64,000 bases of DNA from Lachnospiraceae bacterium (lineage in GTDB: Bacteria; Bacteroidota; Bacteroidia; Bacteroidales; Muribaculaceae), in assembly GCA_023663655.1 (NCBI GenBank), contig JAMPGZ010000002.1:148695-212694 (forward strand), written 5' to 3'. Shown in pieces: positions 8,509-17,788 of this stretch. The translations under genes and the position numbers were made by a program. The notes under the pieces are model-generated. The model searched no databases, was not told the DNA's origin, and saw nothing but the letters and a program-made list of their open reading frames with translations. The stretch's first letter is position 1; each line of letters starts with the position of its first letter.

Positions 8509-10182
8509 ATGAATAGATTCAAAACAACCATATTGACTGTTTCGGCAGTGGCAGCCGCGCTCACACTCGGTTCCTGTGCCGACAGCTTCCTTGATGTCTC
8601 ATCCAAGACCGAATCGACCACGGGCAATTTCTATAAGACCGAGGGCGACGCATGGCGCGCGCTTATCGGATGCTACGACGGATGGCGCCAGGTGTCATCG
8701 TCGCTTGGAGGCACAAGTTTCTATCTTATCTCAACCGTGCTCAGCGACGAATGCTACGGAGGTACCGGTAGTGGTGACGGACGCTCATTCCAGGCTATCG
8801 ACCAGTTTGACCAGAGCCAGTCGCCTTCCGACCTTCAGATTCTTTCCGATAACTGGAAAATATATTATGCCGGTGTCTACCGCTGCAACGAGATGCTTCG
8901 TCACACTTACGACTGGACCACTCCGGCAAACGAAGGTCTTTACATGGGTGAGGCACGCGCGCTTCGCGCCATCATGTACTTCGACATGGTGCGCACATGG
9001 GGCAATATTCCGTTGTTCACCGAGCCCGGTGAGGACAACCGCGCTCAAGCTGACCCGGCTGAGGTGTATGCGCTCATTGTTGACGACCTGAAGTATGCCG
9101 CCGCCAATATTCCGGCTAACGCTAACCTCGGCACCGACAATTTCGGACGCATCACAAAGTATGCCGCCGAGGCGTTGCTTGCCCGCGTTTATCTGTTCTA
9201 TACAGGATATTACGGAAAGGAACCCGGATTCACCAACGCTGCCGGAGAGACTACCGGAACCTGCACTCAAGCCGAGGCTCTTGCCGCTGTCGAGGATGTG
9301 ATCTCAAGCGGAAACTACAGCCTTGTGTCCAACTTCAAAAATCTGTGGCCTGCCGCGTCGCTGATTCCTGTGCCCGACGAACTGGGTTGGGATCCCTCGT
9401 CGACCTACGCCGGAGATGCCAATTCGGAAGTGATACTTGCGCAAAACTTCACACCTACTCAGGACTATGACGGAAACAATGACTCCAACCGCTGGTTGGT
9501 GATGATGGGTATGCGTTCGCTGAACGATGAATCCAAGGGTTACGGCAAAGGCTGGGGCGCTTGTCCTGCCACATCGGCTTATCTTGATAAGTACCTGCGC
9601 GGTGACTCTCGCTATACTGCATCGGTGATCGACCTCGAGCAGGAGGGTGTGACCAAACTTGAAGGATGGCAGGCATCGGTCAATGACTGGCGTGAATATA
9701 CCGGATACACTGTTAAAAAATATTCGCCGATGGTATTTGGCAACGGAATGCCGGCTACCAATCCCACCGGTACCGCCGGATTCCAAGAGTGTAACGCTCA
9801 ACCGTGGGTGATCATGCGTCTTGCCGACGTGCTACTCATGGCAGCCGAACTCGGCTCATCGCAGGGCGCAAGCTACCTGAACCAGGTGCGTTCGCGTTCC
9901 GGTCTCGGTGCGATAGCTCTTACCAAGCAGAACATCCTTGACGAACGTGCCCGCGAACTTGCGTTTGAGGGTATCCGTTACTGGGACTTGCTGCGCCAGG
10001 GCGTAGATGTGATGGCTGATGCAGTCGTAGCTTCGGGTGGCGCTGTGCATAATGGCGGCACTCAGGGTGTTGTCAGCTACAACAAGGCGAAGATCGTGAA
10101 GACAAAGGGTCTGTGTCAGATTCCTTTGGATCAGATAACTTTATCAAATGGCGTTCTAAAGCAGAACGAAGGCTGGGACTAA
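8509..10182 (+). CDS. SusD-family glycan-binding lipoprotein (first PUL)
   Basis: A 557-residue outer-membrane lipoprotein that closes over the SusC channel and binds glycan. The start is taken at the ATG at 8509 because it gives a clean signal peptide with lipobox LGSC; the open frame upstream adds only a poorly shaped extension. Family marks: DSFLDV right after the lipidated Cys, a TPR-like helical core (YRCNEMLRHTYDW, GEARALRAIMYFDMVRTWGNIPLF), and the C-terminal RagB/SusD block (LADVLLMAAELG, LNQVRSRSGL, DERARELAFEGIRYWDLLRQG). It lies 49 bp after susC. The glycan cannot be read from the sequence; GH5 and GH31 neighbours suggest a beta-glucan with xylose branches. Confidence 0.95.
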   Translation: MNRFKTTILTVSAVAAALTLGSCADSFLDVSSKTESTTGNFYKTEGDAWRALIGCYDGWRQVSSSLGGTSFYLISTVLSDECYGGTGSGDGRSFQAIDQFDQSQSPSDLQILSDNWKIYYAGVYRCNEMLRHTYDWTTPANEGLYMGEARALRAIMYFDMVRTWGNIPLFTEPGEDNRAQADPAEVYALIVDDLKYAAANIPANANLGTDNFGRITKYAAEALLARVYLFYTGYYGKEPGFTNAAGETTGTCTQAEALAAVEDVISSGNYSLVSNFKNLWPAASLIPVPDELGWDPSSTYAGDANSEVILAQNFTPTQDYDGNNDSNRWLVMMGMRSLNDESKGYGKGWGACPATSAYLDKYLRGDSRYTASVIDLEQEGVTKLEGWQASVNDWREYTGYTVKKYSPMVFGNGMPATNPTGTAGFQECNAQPWVIMRLADVLLMAAELGSSQGASYLNQVRSRSGLGAIALTKQNILDERARELAFEGIRYWDLLRQGVDVMADAVVASGGAVHNGGTQGVVSYNKAKIVKTKGLCQIPLDQITLSNGVLKQNEGWD

Positions 10183-10215
10183 TGGAAACACACTAATTAT
10201 ACTAACTGAAGACCA

Positions 10216-12204
10216 ATGAAGCTTAATTATTTTTATTCATTTCTTGCAGCCGCGAGCCTTATGGCTGTCACGACGGCTTGCTCCGATGATGACTACACTT
10301 TGGGATCAACATCAGTGACTCCCGAACAGCTCGTTCAAGGACAGGCTTTTGAAGTAAAGCCCGATGCTGAACGCCCCAATGTCATCCACCTTACTTCAAA
10401 GATGAAGGGAATGACCGCTCTGTGGACCACTCCTCAGGGTCGTTCCCAGAGCTCCGATTACACTATCGACCTTCCGTTTGCCGGTGATTATGAGGTGACT
10501 TTCGGCGTTATGACGCAAGGGGGTCCCGTATATGGCAATCCTTATACATTCAATGTGCCTGAGAATGACTTCTCCATGCTCTCTGATGCCATCTGGACCA
10601 ATCTTGCCGGCGGTGTCGATGAGGACGGCAACAACACTCCCAAGAGGTGGGTGCCGATGGACAAGAGCTACGGCGTGGGCTACGGCTCGGCTCCGGTGAT
10701 GTATCTCGACCCTGATCATGTGAACAATGACGGAATAGAAAATAAGGATCTTATGCTCGGTTCGGCAAACTGGACTCCCAACTGGGATCCGGGCTTCCAG
10801 AGCTGGCTTATAGCTGCCGATGATCCCTACATGGAATCCTACATGGAGTTTGGACTTGATGCAGTGAAGGGTTGCACACTTACCCAGATGCGCAAGAGCG
10901 GTTCAGGCGAAGAGACTGTAGTGGGAACATTCACCCTCAACAACTCTGATCCCAAGCGTCCCACCCTCACTTTCAACGGCGGCACCTACGCGATGCACAA
11001 CGCAGGAATGGATGGAGTTTGCGCCAACTACACTCAGGATATCAAGATTATTGAATGCACTCCCTATGTGCTTCAGCTTGCCACGATGCGTACCAACTCG
11101 GAAGGTCCGTGGTGGCTCGTGTGGAACTTTGTTGCCGCCGATGTTCAGGATGGCACTGTTACCATTCCTCTTGGTCCGGAATTGGTTGAGGAGGCAAAAC
11201 CGGAATTCCCGGTTTATGAGGATTATTATAAAAATGACATTCTTGAGTCGCTGCTGTTCACTGTTGCCGGCAATGATGTGACATACGAGGCATCCACAGT
11301 GACCTATCACCTTGATGCGGATATGCCTTACGATATCTTGCAATGGGACGGTACCGGAGCCAACAAGTGGGTAGCACAGGAACTTTATGGAACTGTCGAT
11401 CTGCCTGAATATAGCGGTGTGGATGACTGGACGTTGACTCTCACCCGTTCAGGACTCAAGGCAAACATCGTCAATACTACCTATCAGGGCTACAACGGTG
11501 ATGAATTCAGAACCTCATTCTCGGCAGCCGGCGGCAAGGTGCATTTCATTGATGAGGTGACTCTGCTTGAAAGCGGCAATGCCAAGATAGCCGGTAAGGA
11601 TTTCGTGGTGTTCAAATGTAATACTGACGACGGTCTTGTACTCGGTGCTCCTTACGGAACCGACCAGAACGGTGTGGTAAACCGCTACATCGTGCTCAAT
11701 CTCAAGCCCGAGCCTGTGGGCGGAGCTGCGACCGGTCCGACTGTTATTCCTGTTGACGCTTCCAAGGTGACCGCGATATTTGGTGACGGAAATGCCGACC
11801 GTCTGCGCATCCAGTTGTGGAATTCTTGGGTGGGCGGTTCTGACTGGCCTATCGACATCAATGCGATCAAGCTGAAAAAGAAGCAGACATTGACCATACA
11901 GTATAAGATAAACAGCGGTATCACCTGGAATGCAGGCGCCGCTCCCAAGACTGTCATTATCGAGAATAAGATAGGCGATACCTGGGAGGATGCTTGTTAT
12001 GATCTGCCTCATGCGGTGGCGTTTGACACAACACCGGGTGCAGTACAGACCGTGAAACTGACCAATACTACTGACGGAGCCGTGACATTTGTTCAGGACT
12101 GCGCTCTATGTATCGGTATACAGAACAAGGGTCTTGCCACTGTCGATACAAACGGTGACAATCCGGCTGTCGATCTTGAGATTATTTCAATCACTATTGA
12201 ATAA
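10216..12204 (+). CDS. Surface glycan-binding lipoprotein candidate (SGBP, SusE/F position)
   Basis: A 662-residue lipoprotein, lipobox VTTAC followed by SDDDY, an acidic run that marks surface export in Bacteroidetes. No enzyme motif is visible. The N-terminal part (LWTTPQGRSQSSDYTIDLPFAG) looks like a PKD/Ig-type beta-sandwich. The last about 140 residues (VTAIFGDGNADRLRIQLWN, then QTLTIQYKINSGITWNAG) resemble the two repeated C-terminal modules of the next protein, which suggests a shared carbohydrate-binding fold. Its place after susD is where PULs encode SusE/SusF-like binding proteins. Function is inferred from position, lipidation and lack of catalytic residues; no family was matched with certainty. 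Confidence 0.75.
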   Translation: MKLNYFYSFLAAASLMAVTTACSDDDYTLGSTSVTPEQLVQGQAFEVKPDAERPNVIHLTSKMKGMTALWTTPQGRSQSSDYTIDLPFAGDYEVTFGVMTQGGPVYGNPYTFNVPENDFSMLSDAIWTNLAGGVDEDGNNTPKRWVPMDKSYGVGYGSAPVMYLDPDHVNNDGIENKDLMLGSANWTPNWDPGFQSWLIAADDPYMESYMEFGLDAVKGCTLTQMRKSGSGEETVVGTFTLNNSDPKRPTLTFNGGTYAMHNAGMDGVCANYTQDIKIIECTPYVLQLATMRTNSEGPWWLVWNFVAADVQDGTVTIPLGPELVEEAKPEFPVYEDYYKNDILESLLFTVAGNDVTYEASTVTYHLDADMPYDILQWDGTGANKWVAQELYGTVDLPEYSGVDDWTLTLTRSGLKANIVNTTYQGYNGDEFRTSFSAAGGKVHFIDEVTLLESGNAKIAGKDFVVFKCNTDDGLVLGAPYGTDQNGVVNRYIVLNLKPEPVGGAATGPTVIPVDASKVTAIFGDGNADRLRIQLWNSWVGGSDWPIDINAIKLKKKQTLTIQYKINSGITWNAGAAPKTVIIENKIGDTWEDACYDLPHAVAFDTTPGAVQTVKLTNTTDGAVTFVQDCALCIGIQNKGLATVDTNGDNPAVDLEIISITIE

Positions 12205-12227
12205 ACCAATAAAAAGGAAAAAGAATA

Positions 12228-14804
12228 ATGAAATCCAAGATATTTCTTTATCTGTCGCTGTTGGCGGGGTTTGCCTTCACGGCTTGTAACGACGATGACG
12301 ATTTCAACGTCAACACTACCCCCATTGTCGACGAAAATTCGGTAGTGACAGGCTCAGCCGATGTCACCGCCACCACCGCCACTCTACATGGTACTGTTGC
12401 CGGGCTTGAAAATTCATCGCCCTCATCCTATGTGGTTGGTTTCAACTACGGTGTGGAACAGGACGAAATCACTCAGACGATAAATGGCGCCTTCACTGAA
12501 GGCACCACTATCGCGGCTGAGGTGACCGGACTCACTGAGGGTACGACAATCTATTACCAAGCGTTTGTGAAACTTCAAGGGAAGCTCACTTTCACCGGCG
12601 AGGTTAAGAGTTTCGTGACCACCAGCGCTGTCGTAACTACCAAAGAGGCTGCTGAGATAGGCACATTTGGAGCTACTCTCGGCGCTTCAGTCAGCGGAGC
12701 TCCAGCCGATGCCAAGTTCGGTGTGATTCTATCCGGCTCCAATGACCCGGAGATTCTCCGTGAAGGTGTAATGATTCCTGCCGATGGCGGAGCCGACTTC
12801 ACAGTCGCAGCCAAGGGGCTTGCGTCGGGCACTCAGTATTATTACGCCGGTTACGCCGACCTCGGTTCCGGTATCGTCTATGGCGACATCAAGCCGTTTG
12901 CCACTCCGGTCTATGACTTTGACGTGGACAATGACCTCGTTGACCTTGGTCTGTCAGTAAGATGGGCGAGATTCAATGTCGGCGCTGAAACAGAGACAGA
13001 GCTTGGCGGACGTTTTGGCTTCGGTGATCCCACCGGAACATTGACCACCACCATTCTCAAGAACTATGCCTCTGCCGACATCTATAAGTCGGATCTCGAT
13101 GTGGCAAGCCTTTCTTATGGAGGCAAGCTCACTCTTCCCACCGCTGAGCAGTTCAAAGAACTTTTCAGCAAGTGTACTAAAGAGTGGACGACTGTAGACG
13201 GTGTTGCAGGATGCAAGCTCACCGGTCCTAACGGTAACTCGATATTCCTGCCTGCCGCAGGTAGCCGTACAGTGAATGACATCACCGGTGCCGGCGTCGA
13301 GGGTCTCTATGCTACAGGTTCTATCTTGGGCGAAGGCTCAAAATTTGCCGTTGCCTACAATTTCTCGGCTTCTACCAACGGACGCATCAATGCGCCTCTT
13401 TATCAAGCATTGTCTGCACGTGCTGTATCTACTGCAATCAATGTGCCTCTTGACAAGACCAAGCTTTACAAAACTTGGGAAATCGACTATAACAATGGCA
13501 AGTCAATCCGCTTTGCCGGTCCGGTGCACTTCTATGGAGTTGACGACAGTTGGCGCTCTATCACCAACAAGGAGCCGATATTGGGCAATAGTTGGGCATG
13601 GGAGGCTGACGCATCAAATGAATGGGCGTTTGGCGACTGTACAGGCGAGCTTACCCTGCGTGAAGACGGAACTGTGACCGTGAAGACTCAGGATGGCACT
13701 GAAACCAGTGGCACATACACCATCGATGAGGAGAACAAGACTATCACCTCGACCATCGATCTGCTCTATCCGTCGGCAATGTCGGGATATGCCGATTATA
13801 AGACTGCCGTTAAGATTCTTCAACTTGATGACGAGAAGTTCTCGCTCGGATTCTTCCGTGATTCCGATCCCGCCACTGTCAGCGTCAACATGATACCTCA
13901 GGCTAAAAAATATGGTCTCTCTGTGCTTCTTAACTGTGTTGACAGCAGTTGGAACGGACAATGGGATGCTGAAATGGACGTGATTCTCCCTGATGCTCTT
14001 CAAAGAAAGCATACCGCTGTCTACAACGGCGCTTCATCGGATGTTATGGTATTTACGCTCGACATCGTTGGACTTGGCGCTAAATATCCTGACGCGCTTG
14101 TGACCGTGACTGAGATACGTTGCGACGGTAATCCCATCCCGTTTGACGGAAGCAAGTTCCGCTACGGCGATATTGAAAACAATGGTAAGTTCCGCGTTGA
14201 GCTGTTCAATGTATTCGGAAAGGCATCGGCAGGCGGCGTGGTTGTTGAATCACCGTTCAGCAACGGAACCAATATGGGCAGCGAACCTGCGGTTAATTTC
14301 ACTCAGAAGCTTGAGATTGACTATATGATCATGCTCAACAATCATTTCTCGACAGGATTCGTGGCAGTGCAGAACGACTGGTCGGTAAGCACATGGGGCG
14401 ATGAGTATAAGACCGGATTTGATGTAGTGATCAATGACGGTAAGTATGAAGCATCGCCGGCATCGCTGTCACTTTCTGCTGCCGCCGCTTACACCAATCC
14501 GATTATGATGTTCCTTGAAACCAAGGATTTCTATCAACTCTTCCCGGGTGCCAAGATGAAACTCACCGAGATCAAGACTGATGGAACCGCTCTCACCGGC
14601 TGGAATGCCGATAAGGTTGTGAATACATCGGCTGACGGTGAAGGCATCCACCATCGTCTTGAACTCTTCAACTGCTGGGGAGAAACTGCCAATAATTGTG
14701 CATTTGGCGTGAAGGACGGCGATGTGATGCATGAGCTCGGGTTCTCTAATTCAGTTGATCTTTCATGGACTGTCGAAAGCCTGTTTGCAACACCTCAATT
14801 CTAA
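12228..14804 (+). CDS. Large multi-domain surface lipoprotein, probable glycan-binding protein
   Basis: An 858-residue lipoprotein: signal peptide with lipobox FTAC followed by NDDDDFN, a strong surface-export signal. Residues about 40-230 look like two fibronectin/Ig-like modules (TATTATLHGTVAGL and ATLGASVSG patterns). Then VDLGLSVRWARFNVGAET starts a segment of a type common in Bacteroidales surface proteins and shared with Fibrobacter paralogous domains. The C-terminal 250 residues hold two copies of one module: TVTEIRCDG...RVELFNVFG and KLTEIKTDG...RLELFNCWG. No catalytic motif is seen. It starts 23 bp after the preceding SGBP and ends 18 bp before the GH5 gene. A role in capturing polysaccharide at the cell surface is inferred; direct binding is untested. 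Confidence 0.7.
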   Translation: MKSKIFLYLSLLAGFAFTACNDDDDFNVNTTPIVDENSVVTGSADVTATTATLHGTVAGLENSSPSSYVVGFNYGVEQDEITQTINGAFTEGTTIAAEVTGLTEGTTIYYQAFVKLQGKLTFTGEVKSFVTTSAVVTTKEAAEIGTFGATLGASVSGAPADAKFGVILSGSNDPEILREGVMIPADGGADFTVAAKGLASGTQYYYAGYADLGSGIVYGDIKPFATPVYDFDVDNDLVDLGLSVRWARFNVGAETETELGGRFGFGDPTGTLTTTILKNYASADIYKSDLDVASLSYGGKLTLPTAEQFKELFSKCTKEWTTVDGVAGCKLTGPNGNSIFLPAAGSRTVNDITGAGVEGLYATGSILGEGSKFAVAYNFSASTNGRINAPLYQALSARAVSTAINVPLDKTKLYKTWEIDYNNGKSIRFAGPVHFYGVDDSWRSITNKEPILGNSWAWEADASNEWAFGDCTGELTLREDGTVTVKTQDGTETSGTYTIDEENKTITSTIDLLYPSAMSGYADYKTAVKILQLDDEKFSLGFFRDSDPATVSVNMIPQAKKYGLSVLLNCVDSSWNGQWDAEMDVILPDALQRKHTAVYNGASSDVMVFTLDIVGLGAKYPDALVTVTEIRCDGNPIPFDGSKFRYGDIENNGKFRVELFNVFGKASAGGVVVESPFSNGTNMGSEPAVNFTQKLEIDYMIMLNNHFSTGFVAVQNDWSVSTWGDEYKTGFDVVINDGKYEASPASLSLSAAAAYTNPIMMFLETKDFYQLFPGAKMKLTEIKTDGTALTGWNADKVVNTSADGEGIHHRLELFNCWGETANNCAFGVKDGDVMHELGFSNSVDLSWTVESLFATPQF

Positions 14805-14822
14805 CCATTTAAAATATAGACA

Positions 14823-16382
14823 ATGATAAAGTATAAATCAATATTATTTTCGGCAGTCGCCCTCTGCTCAGGCTTTTTGATGACTGCCTGCGATGATGAC
14901 GACACCAAGATTGAGAATGTCGTTACAGCGCCGCTGACCGAGCTTATCGTGCCTACCGACGGTCAGGATATAAGCTTCGATGTCAATGCCAGTGTGCGGC
15001 CTACAGTGTCGGCAGATGCTGACTGGATCGTCATAAACGAGGTCATAGCCAAGGGTGATGGCACCTACACGGTTAATGGCGAGATTGCGGCAAATAAGGA
15101 TAAAGACGGCAATCTGCTTGAGCCCCGTACAGCCACAATAGCCATCAGTGCGTTCAACGCCGCAAGTTTCATATATGTGAGTCAGGATGGTAAAGTCGAC
15201 TATAATCTGAATTACGGAAGCCTCGGTATGGTAAGTTCCGCTCAGGAGCTTGCCGTAAAGATGGGTACCGGTGTCAATATCGGTAACACATTGGAGTGTG
15301 CTAATGTCGATGACAAAGGCGTGGTGTCGGGAGTCGGTGAGAATCTTTGGGGCAATCCCAACATCAATCAGGCATACATAGCCGGAATCAAGAAAGCCGG
15401 ATTCAGCTCGGTGCGCATTCCATGTTCATGGGTGGTGCATTATGCTACGGTGAAGGATGTGATGGGTAATGACAGCGTAACCACAACAATTGATCCAGAA
15501 TGGATTGCCCGTGTGAAGGAGGTTGTCAGCTATTGCATCGATAATGATCTTTATGTGGTGCTCAATGATCACTACGACGGTAATTGGATTGAGGGCTCTA
15601 TGGGCGACGGTTATCACTCGTCAAAGGGTGAGCAGTTGAAAGATGTGTGGACTCAGATAGCCAATGAGTTCAACGATTTCGATGAGCATCTTCTCTTCGC
15701 CGGTCTTAATGAGCCTGCGGTGAGTGAAGGTCAGAGCCATGCTTTCGCCGCTCTCACACGCTATGAGCAGGACTTCATCGACGCTGTGCGTGCTACCGGC
15801 GGTAATAACGCTACCCGCACGCTTATCGTCCAGGGTCCGTCGACCAACATCGACCTCGCTTGCTCAGATGACTATGTTCTTCCTGTCGATAACGTAGCTG
15901 ACCGCCTTATGGCTGAGGTTCATTTCTATGATCCTTATCAGTTCTGTCTGATGGATCAGGATGCTGACTGGGGTAAGATCTGGTACTATTACGGCTCGGC
16001 AAACCATGTTACCGGAGCTGAGAGCATCCGCAACAACGGTTCGTTTGGCGACGAGCAGTACATCGCCGATCAGTTCAAGAAGTTGAGCGACAAGTTCACT
16101 TCTAAAGGTGTGCCCGTAATCCTCGGCGAGTATGGAGCGCAGAACAAGACTGCGGCTCTTGACCAGGCTAAGCAGGTGGCGTCACGCGCTTACTGGCATG
16201 AGATTGTCAACAAGGAGGCTGTTGCCAACGGTTGTGTGCCCTTCCTTTGGGAATGTGGCGAATCGGGCGAAGGCGAAGCGTTCAGTATGTGTGACTTCAA
16301 CCGTGCTACCGGTGCCGTGAAGAATCCACAAGTTGTGGAGGCTATTCTGCGCGGATATAATGCCGGACTGCAAGTGAAATAA
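14823..16382 (+). CDS. BACON-domain GH5 endo-beta-1,4-glucanase lipoprotein (GH5_4-like)
   Basis: A 519-residue enzyme that should cut the backbone of a beta-1,4-glucan at the cell surface. Signal peptide with lipobox MTAC followed by DDDDTK (surface-export signal). Residues about 35-125 form a BACON-type spacer domain (VSADADWIVIN). The catalytic (beta/alpha)8 barrel follows: MGTGVNIGNTLE at its start, the acid/base Glu297 in AGLNEPA, and the nucleophile Glu436 in ILGEYGAQ. BACON plus GH5_4 is the layout of the Bacteroides ovatus xyloglucanase, and with a GH31 in the same locus xyloglucan is the leading substrate; a linear or mixed-linkage glucan remains possible. Last gene of the operon, followed by a strong terminator. 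Confidence 0.88.
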   Translation: MIKYKSILFSAVALCSGFLMTACDDDDTKIENVVTAPLTELIVPTDGQDISFDVNASVRPTVSADADWIVINEVIAKGDGTYTVNGEIAANKDKDGNLLEPRTATIAISAFNAASFIYVSQDGKVDYNLNYGSLGMVSSAQELAVKMGTGVNIGNTLECANVDDKGVVSGVGENLWGNPNINQAYIAGIKKAGFSSVRIPCSWVVHYATVKDVMGNDSVTTTIDPEWIARVKEVVSYCIDNDLYVVLNDHYDGNWIEGSMGDGYHSSKGEQLKDVWTQIANEFNDFDEHLLFAGLNEPAVSEGQSHAFAALTRYEQDFIDAVRATGGNNATRTLIVQGPSTNIDLACSDDYVLPVDNVADRLMAEVHFYDPYQFCLMDQDADWGKIWYYYGSANHVTGAESIRNNGSFGDEQYIADQFKKLSDKFTSKGVPVILGEYGAQNKTAALDQAKQVASRAYWHEIVNKEAVANGCVPFLWECGESGEGEAFSMCDFNRATGAVKNPQVVEAILRGYNAGLQVK

Positions 16383-16411
16383 TCTCATAGAAATAAATAA
16401 TTGTCATTCAG

Positions 16412-16446
16412 GGAACCGCATCTCATAAAGGTGCGGTTCCTTTTTG
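16412..16446 (+). terminator. Intrinsic terminator of the first PUL operon
   Basis: GGAACCGCA (16412-16420) pairs with TGCGGTTCC (16432-16440), followed at once by TTTTTG. It lies 30 bp after the GH5 stop. The T-run doubles as the -33 region of the next promoter. Confidence 0.85.
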
Positions 16447-16474
16447 TATTTTTATGAATTTATGCTTAAATTTG
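16443..16474 (+). promoter_or_regulatory. Promoter of the fucO-like gene
   Basis: TTTG (16443-16446), a 20-base spacer and TAAATTTG (16467-16474) match the Bacteroidetes promoter pattern. It begins inside the T-run of the preceding terminator, a very compact junction. Confidence 0.75.
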
Positions 16475-16505
16475 CAAAATCAGTTAATCCGTATTACAAT
16501 TAATC

Positions 16506-17660
16506 ATGGTAAATAGATTTATTCTTAACGAAGTATCTTACTTTGGTCCCGGCGCTCGCAAAGAGTTGCCTTCAGTGGTTCAACGATTGGGCAAGAACAA
16601 GGCTCTTGTGGTCACCGATGCCGGTTTGGTAAAATTCGGTGTTGCCAAGATGGTCACCGACGTGCTCGATGAGGCAAATATCCCATACGCCGTGTTCAGC
16701 GATGTGAAGCCTAATCCCACCGTGTCGAATGTGCTCGCCGGTATCGAGGCATATAAGAATGCCGGAGCCGATTTCATCATCGCCATCGGAGGCGGTTCAT
16801 CGATCGACACTGCCAAAGCTGTAGGTATCGTTATCAATAATCCTGAGTTTGGCGATATCGTGTCGCTTGAAGGTTGCGCTCCCACCAAGCACAAGAGCGT
16901 GCCTATGATCGCTCTTCCCACCACAGCCGGAACTGCTGCCGAAACTACCATCAACTATGTGATCATCGACGAGAAGAATCAGAAGAAGATGGTGTGTGTG
17001 GATCCCAACGACATTCCTGCCGTGGCTATCATCGATGCCGAGCTGATGTATTCTCTTCCGGCAAGCCTGACAGCCGCTACCGGTATGGATGCGTTGACTC
17101 ATGCTATTGAAGGTTATATCACTAAGGCTGCATGGTCATTGTCAGATATGTTTGAGATCGAGGCTATCCGCATGATAAGCCGCTATCTCCCGACTGCCGT
17201 TGCCGAGCCGTCAAATGTGGAAGCCCGCGACGGAATGGCTGTGGCTCAATACGTAGCCGGCATGGCGTTCTCAAATGTGGGTCTCGGTCTTGTTCACGGT
17301 ATGGCTCACCCGATGGGTTCGCTCTTCGATGTGCCTCACGGAGTGGCAAACGCTCTTCTTCTCCCGACTATCATGGAGTGGAATATGCCGGCTTGCCTTG
17401 ACAAGTATCCCAAGATTGCCGAGGCTATGGGTGTCAACATTGAGGGCATGAGCAAGGAGGAAGCATCACAGGCTGCTTGCGATGCAGTGAAGGCTCTTTC
17501 CATCAAGGTGGGCATTCCTCAGCATTTGAGCGAGATCGGAATCTCTGAGAAGGATATTCCCGCGCTTTCCGCACAGGCTATTGCCGATGTCTGCACTCCG
17601 GGCAATCCGCGCGATGTGACCCTCGCCGACATCGAAGCTCTCTACAAGAAAGTATTGTAA
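16506..17660 (+). CDS. fucO: Iron-containing alcohol dehydrogenase, lactaldehyde reductase type
   Basis: A 384-residue group III alcohol dehydrogenase, same length as E. coli FucO. The NAD-binding motif is IGGGSSIDTAKA near 96-107. Metal ligands are expected in GMDALTHAIEGY (Asp, His) and GLVHGMAHPMGSLFDVPHG (two His). The phrases ALPTTAGTAAE and FSNVGLGLVHGMAHP are characteristic of lactaldehyde reductases, which turn L-lactaldehyde from fucose or rhamnose into 1,2-propanediol while regenerating NAD+. It has its own promoter and terminator, so it is monocistronic. No fucose or rhamnose catabolic gene is in the window, so the natural aldehyde cannot be fixed from context. Confidence 0.85.
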   Translation: MVNRFILNEVSYFGPGARKELPSVVQRLGKNKALVVTDAGLVKFGVAKMVTDVLDEANIPYAVFSDVKPNPTVSNVLAGIEAYKNAGADFIIAIGGGSSIDTAKAVGIVINNPEFGDIVSLEGCAPTKHKSVPMIALPTTAGTAAETTINYVIIDEKNQKKMVCVDPNDIPAVAIIDAELMYSLPASLTAATGMDALTHAIEGYITKAAWSLSDMFEIEAIRMISRYLPTAVAEPSNVEARDGMAVAQYVAGMAFSNVGLGLVHGMAHPMGSLFDVPHGVANALLLPTIMEWNMPACLDKYPKIAEAMGVNIEGMSKEEASQAACDAVKALSIKVGIPQHLSEIGISEKDIPALSAQAIADVCTPGNPRDVTLADIEALYKKVL

Positions 17661-17680
17661 GATATTTATAATATCAGGCT

Positions 17681-17720
17681 GCGGGTCTGTCCGGACTTGC
17701 CGGGCAGACCTGCATTTTTT
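17681..17720 (+). terminator. Intrinsic terminator after fucO
   Basis: A 14-bp stem with G-U pairs (GCGGGTCTGTCCGG, 17681-17694, with CCGGGCAGACCTGC, 17700-17713), loop ACTTG, followed by seven T. Confidence 0.85.
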
Positions 17721-17788
17721 TGTTCTTATAGCACCCTCTATACATATACCTAACTAAATAATTTACTATTAACTAAAATTTTTAACTT

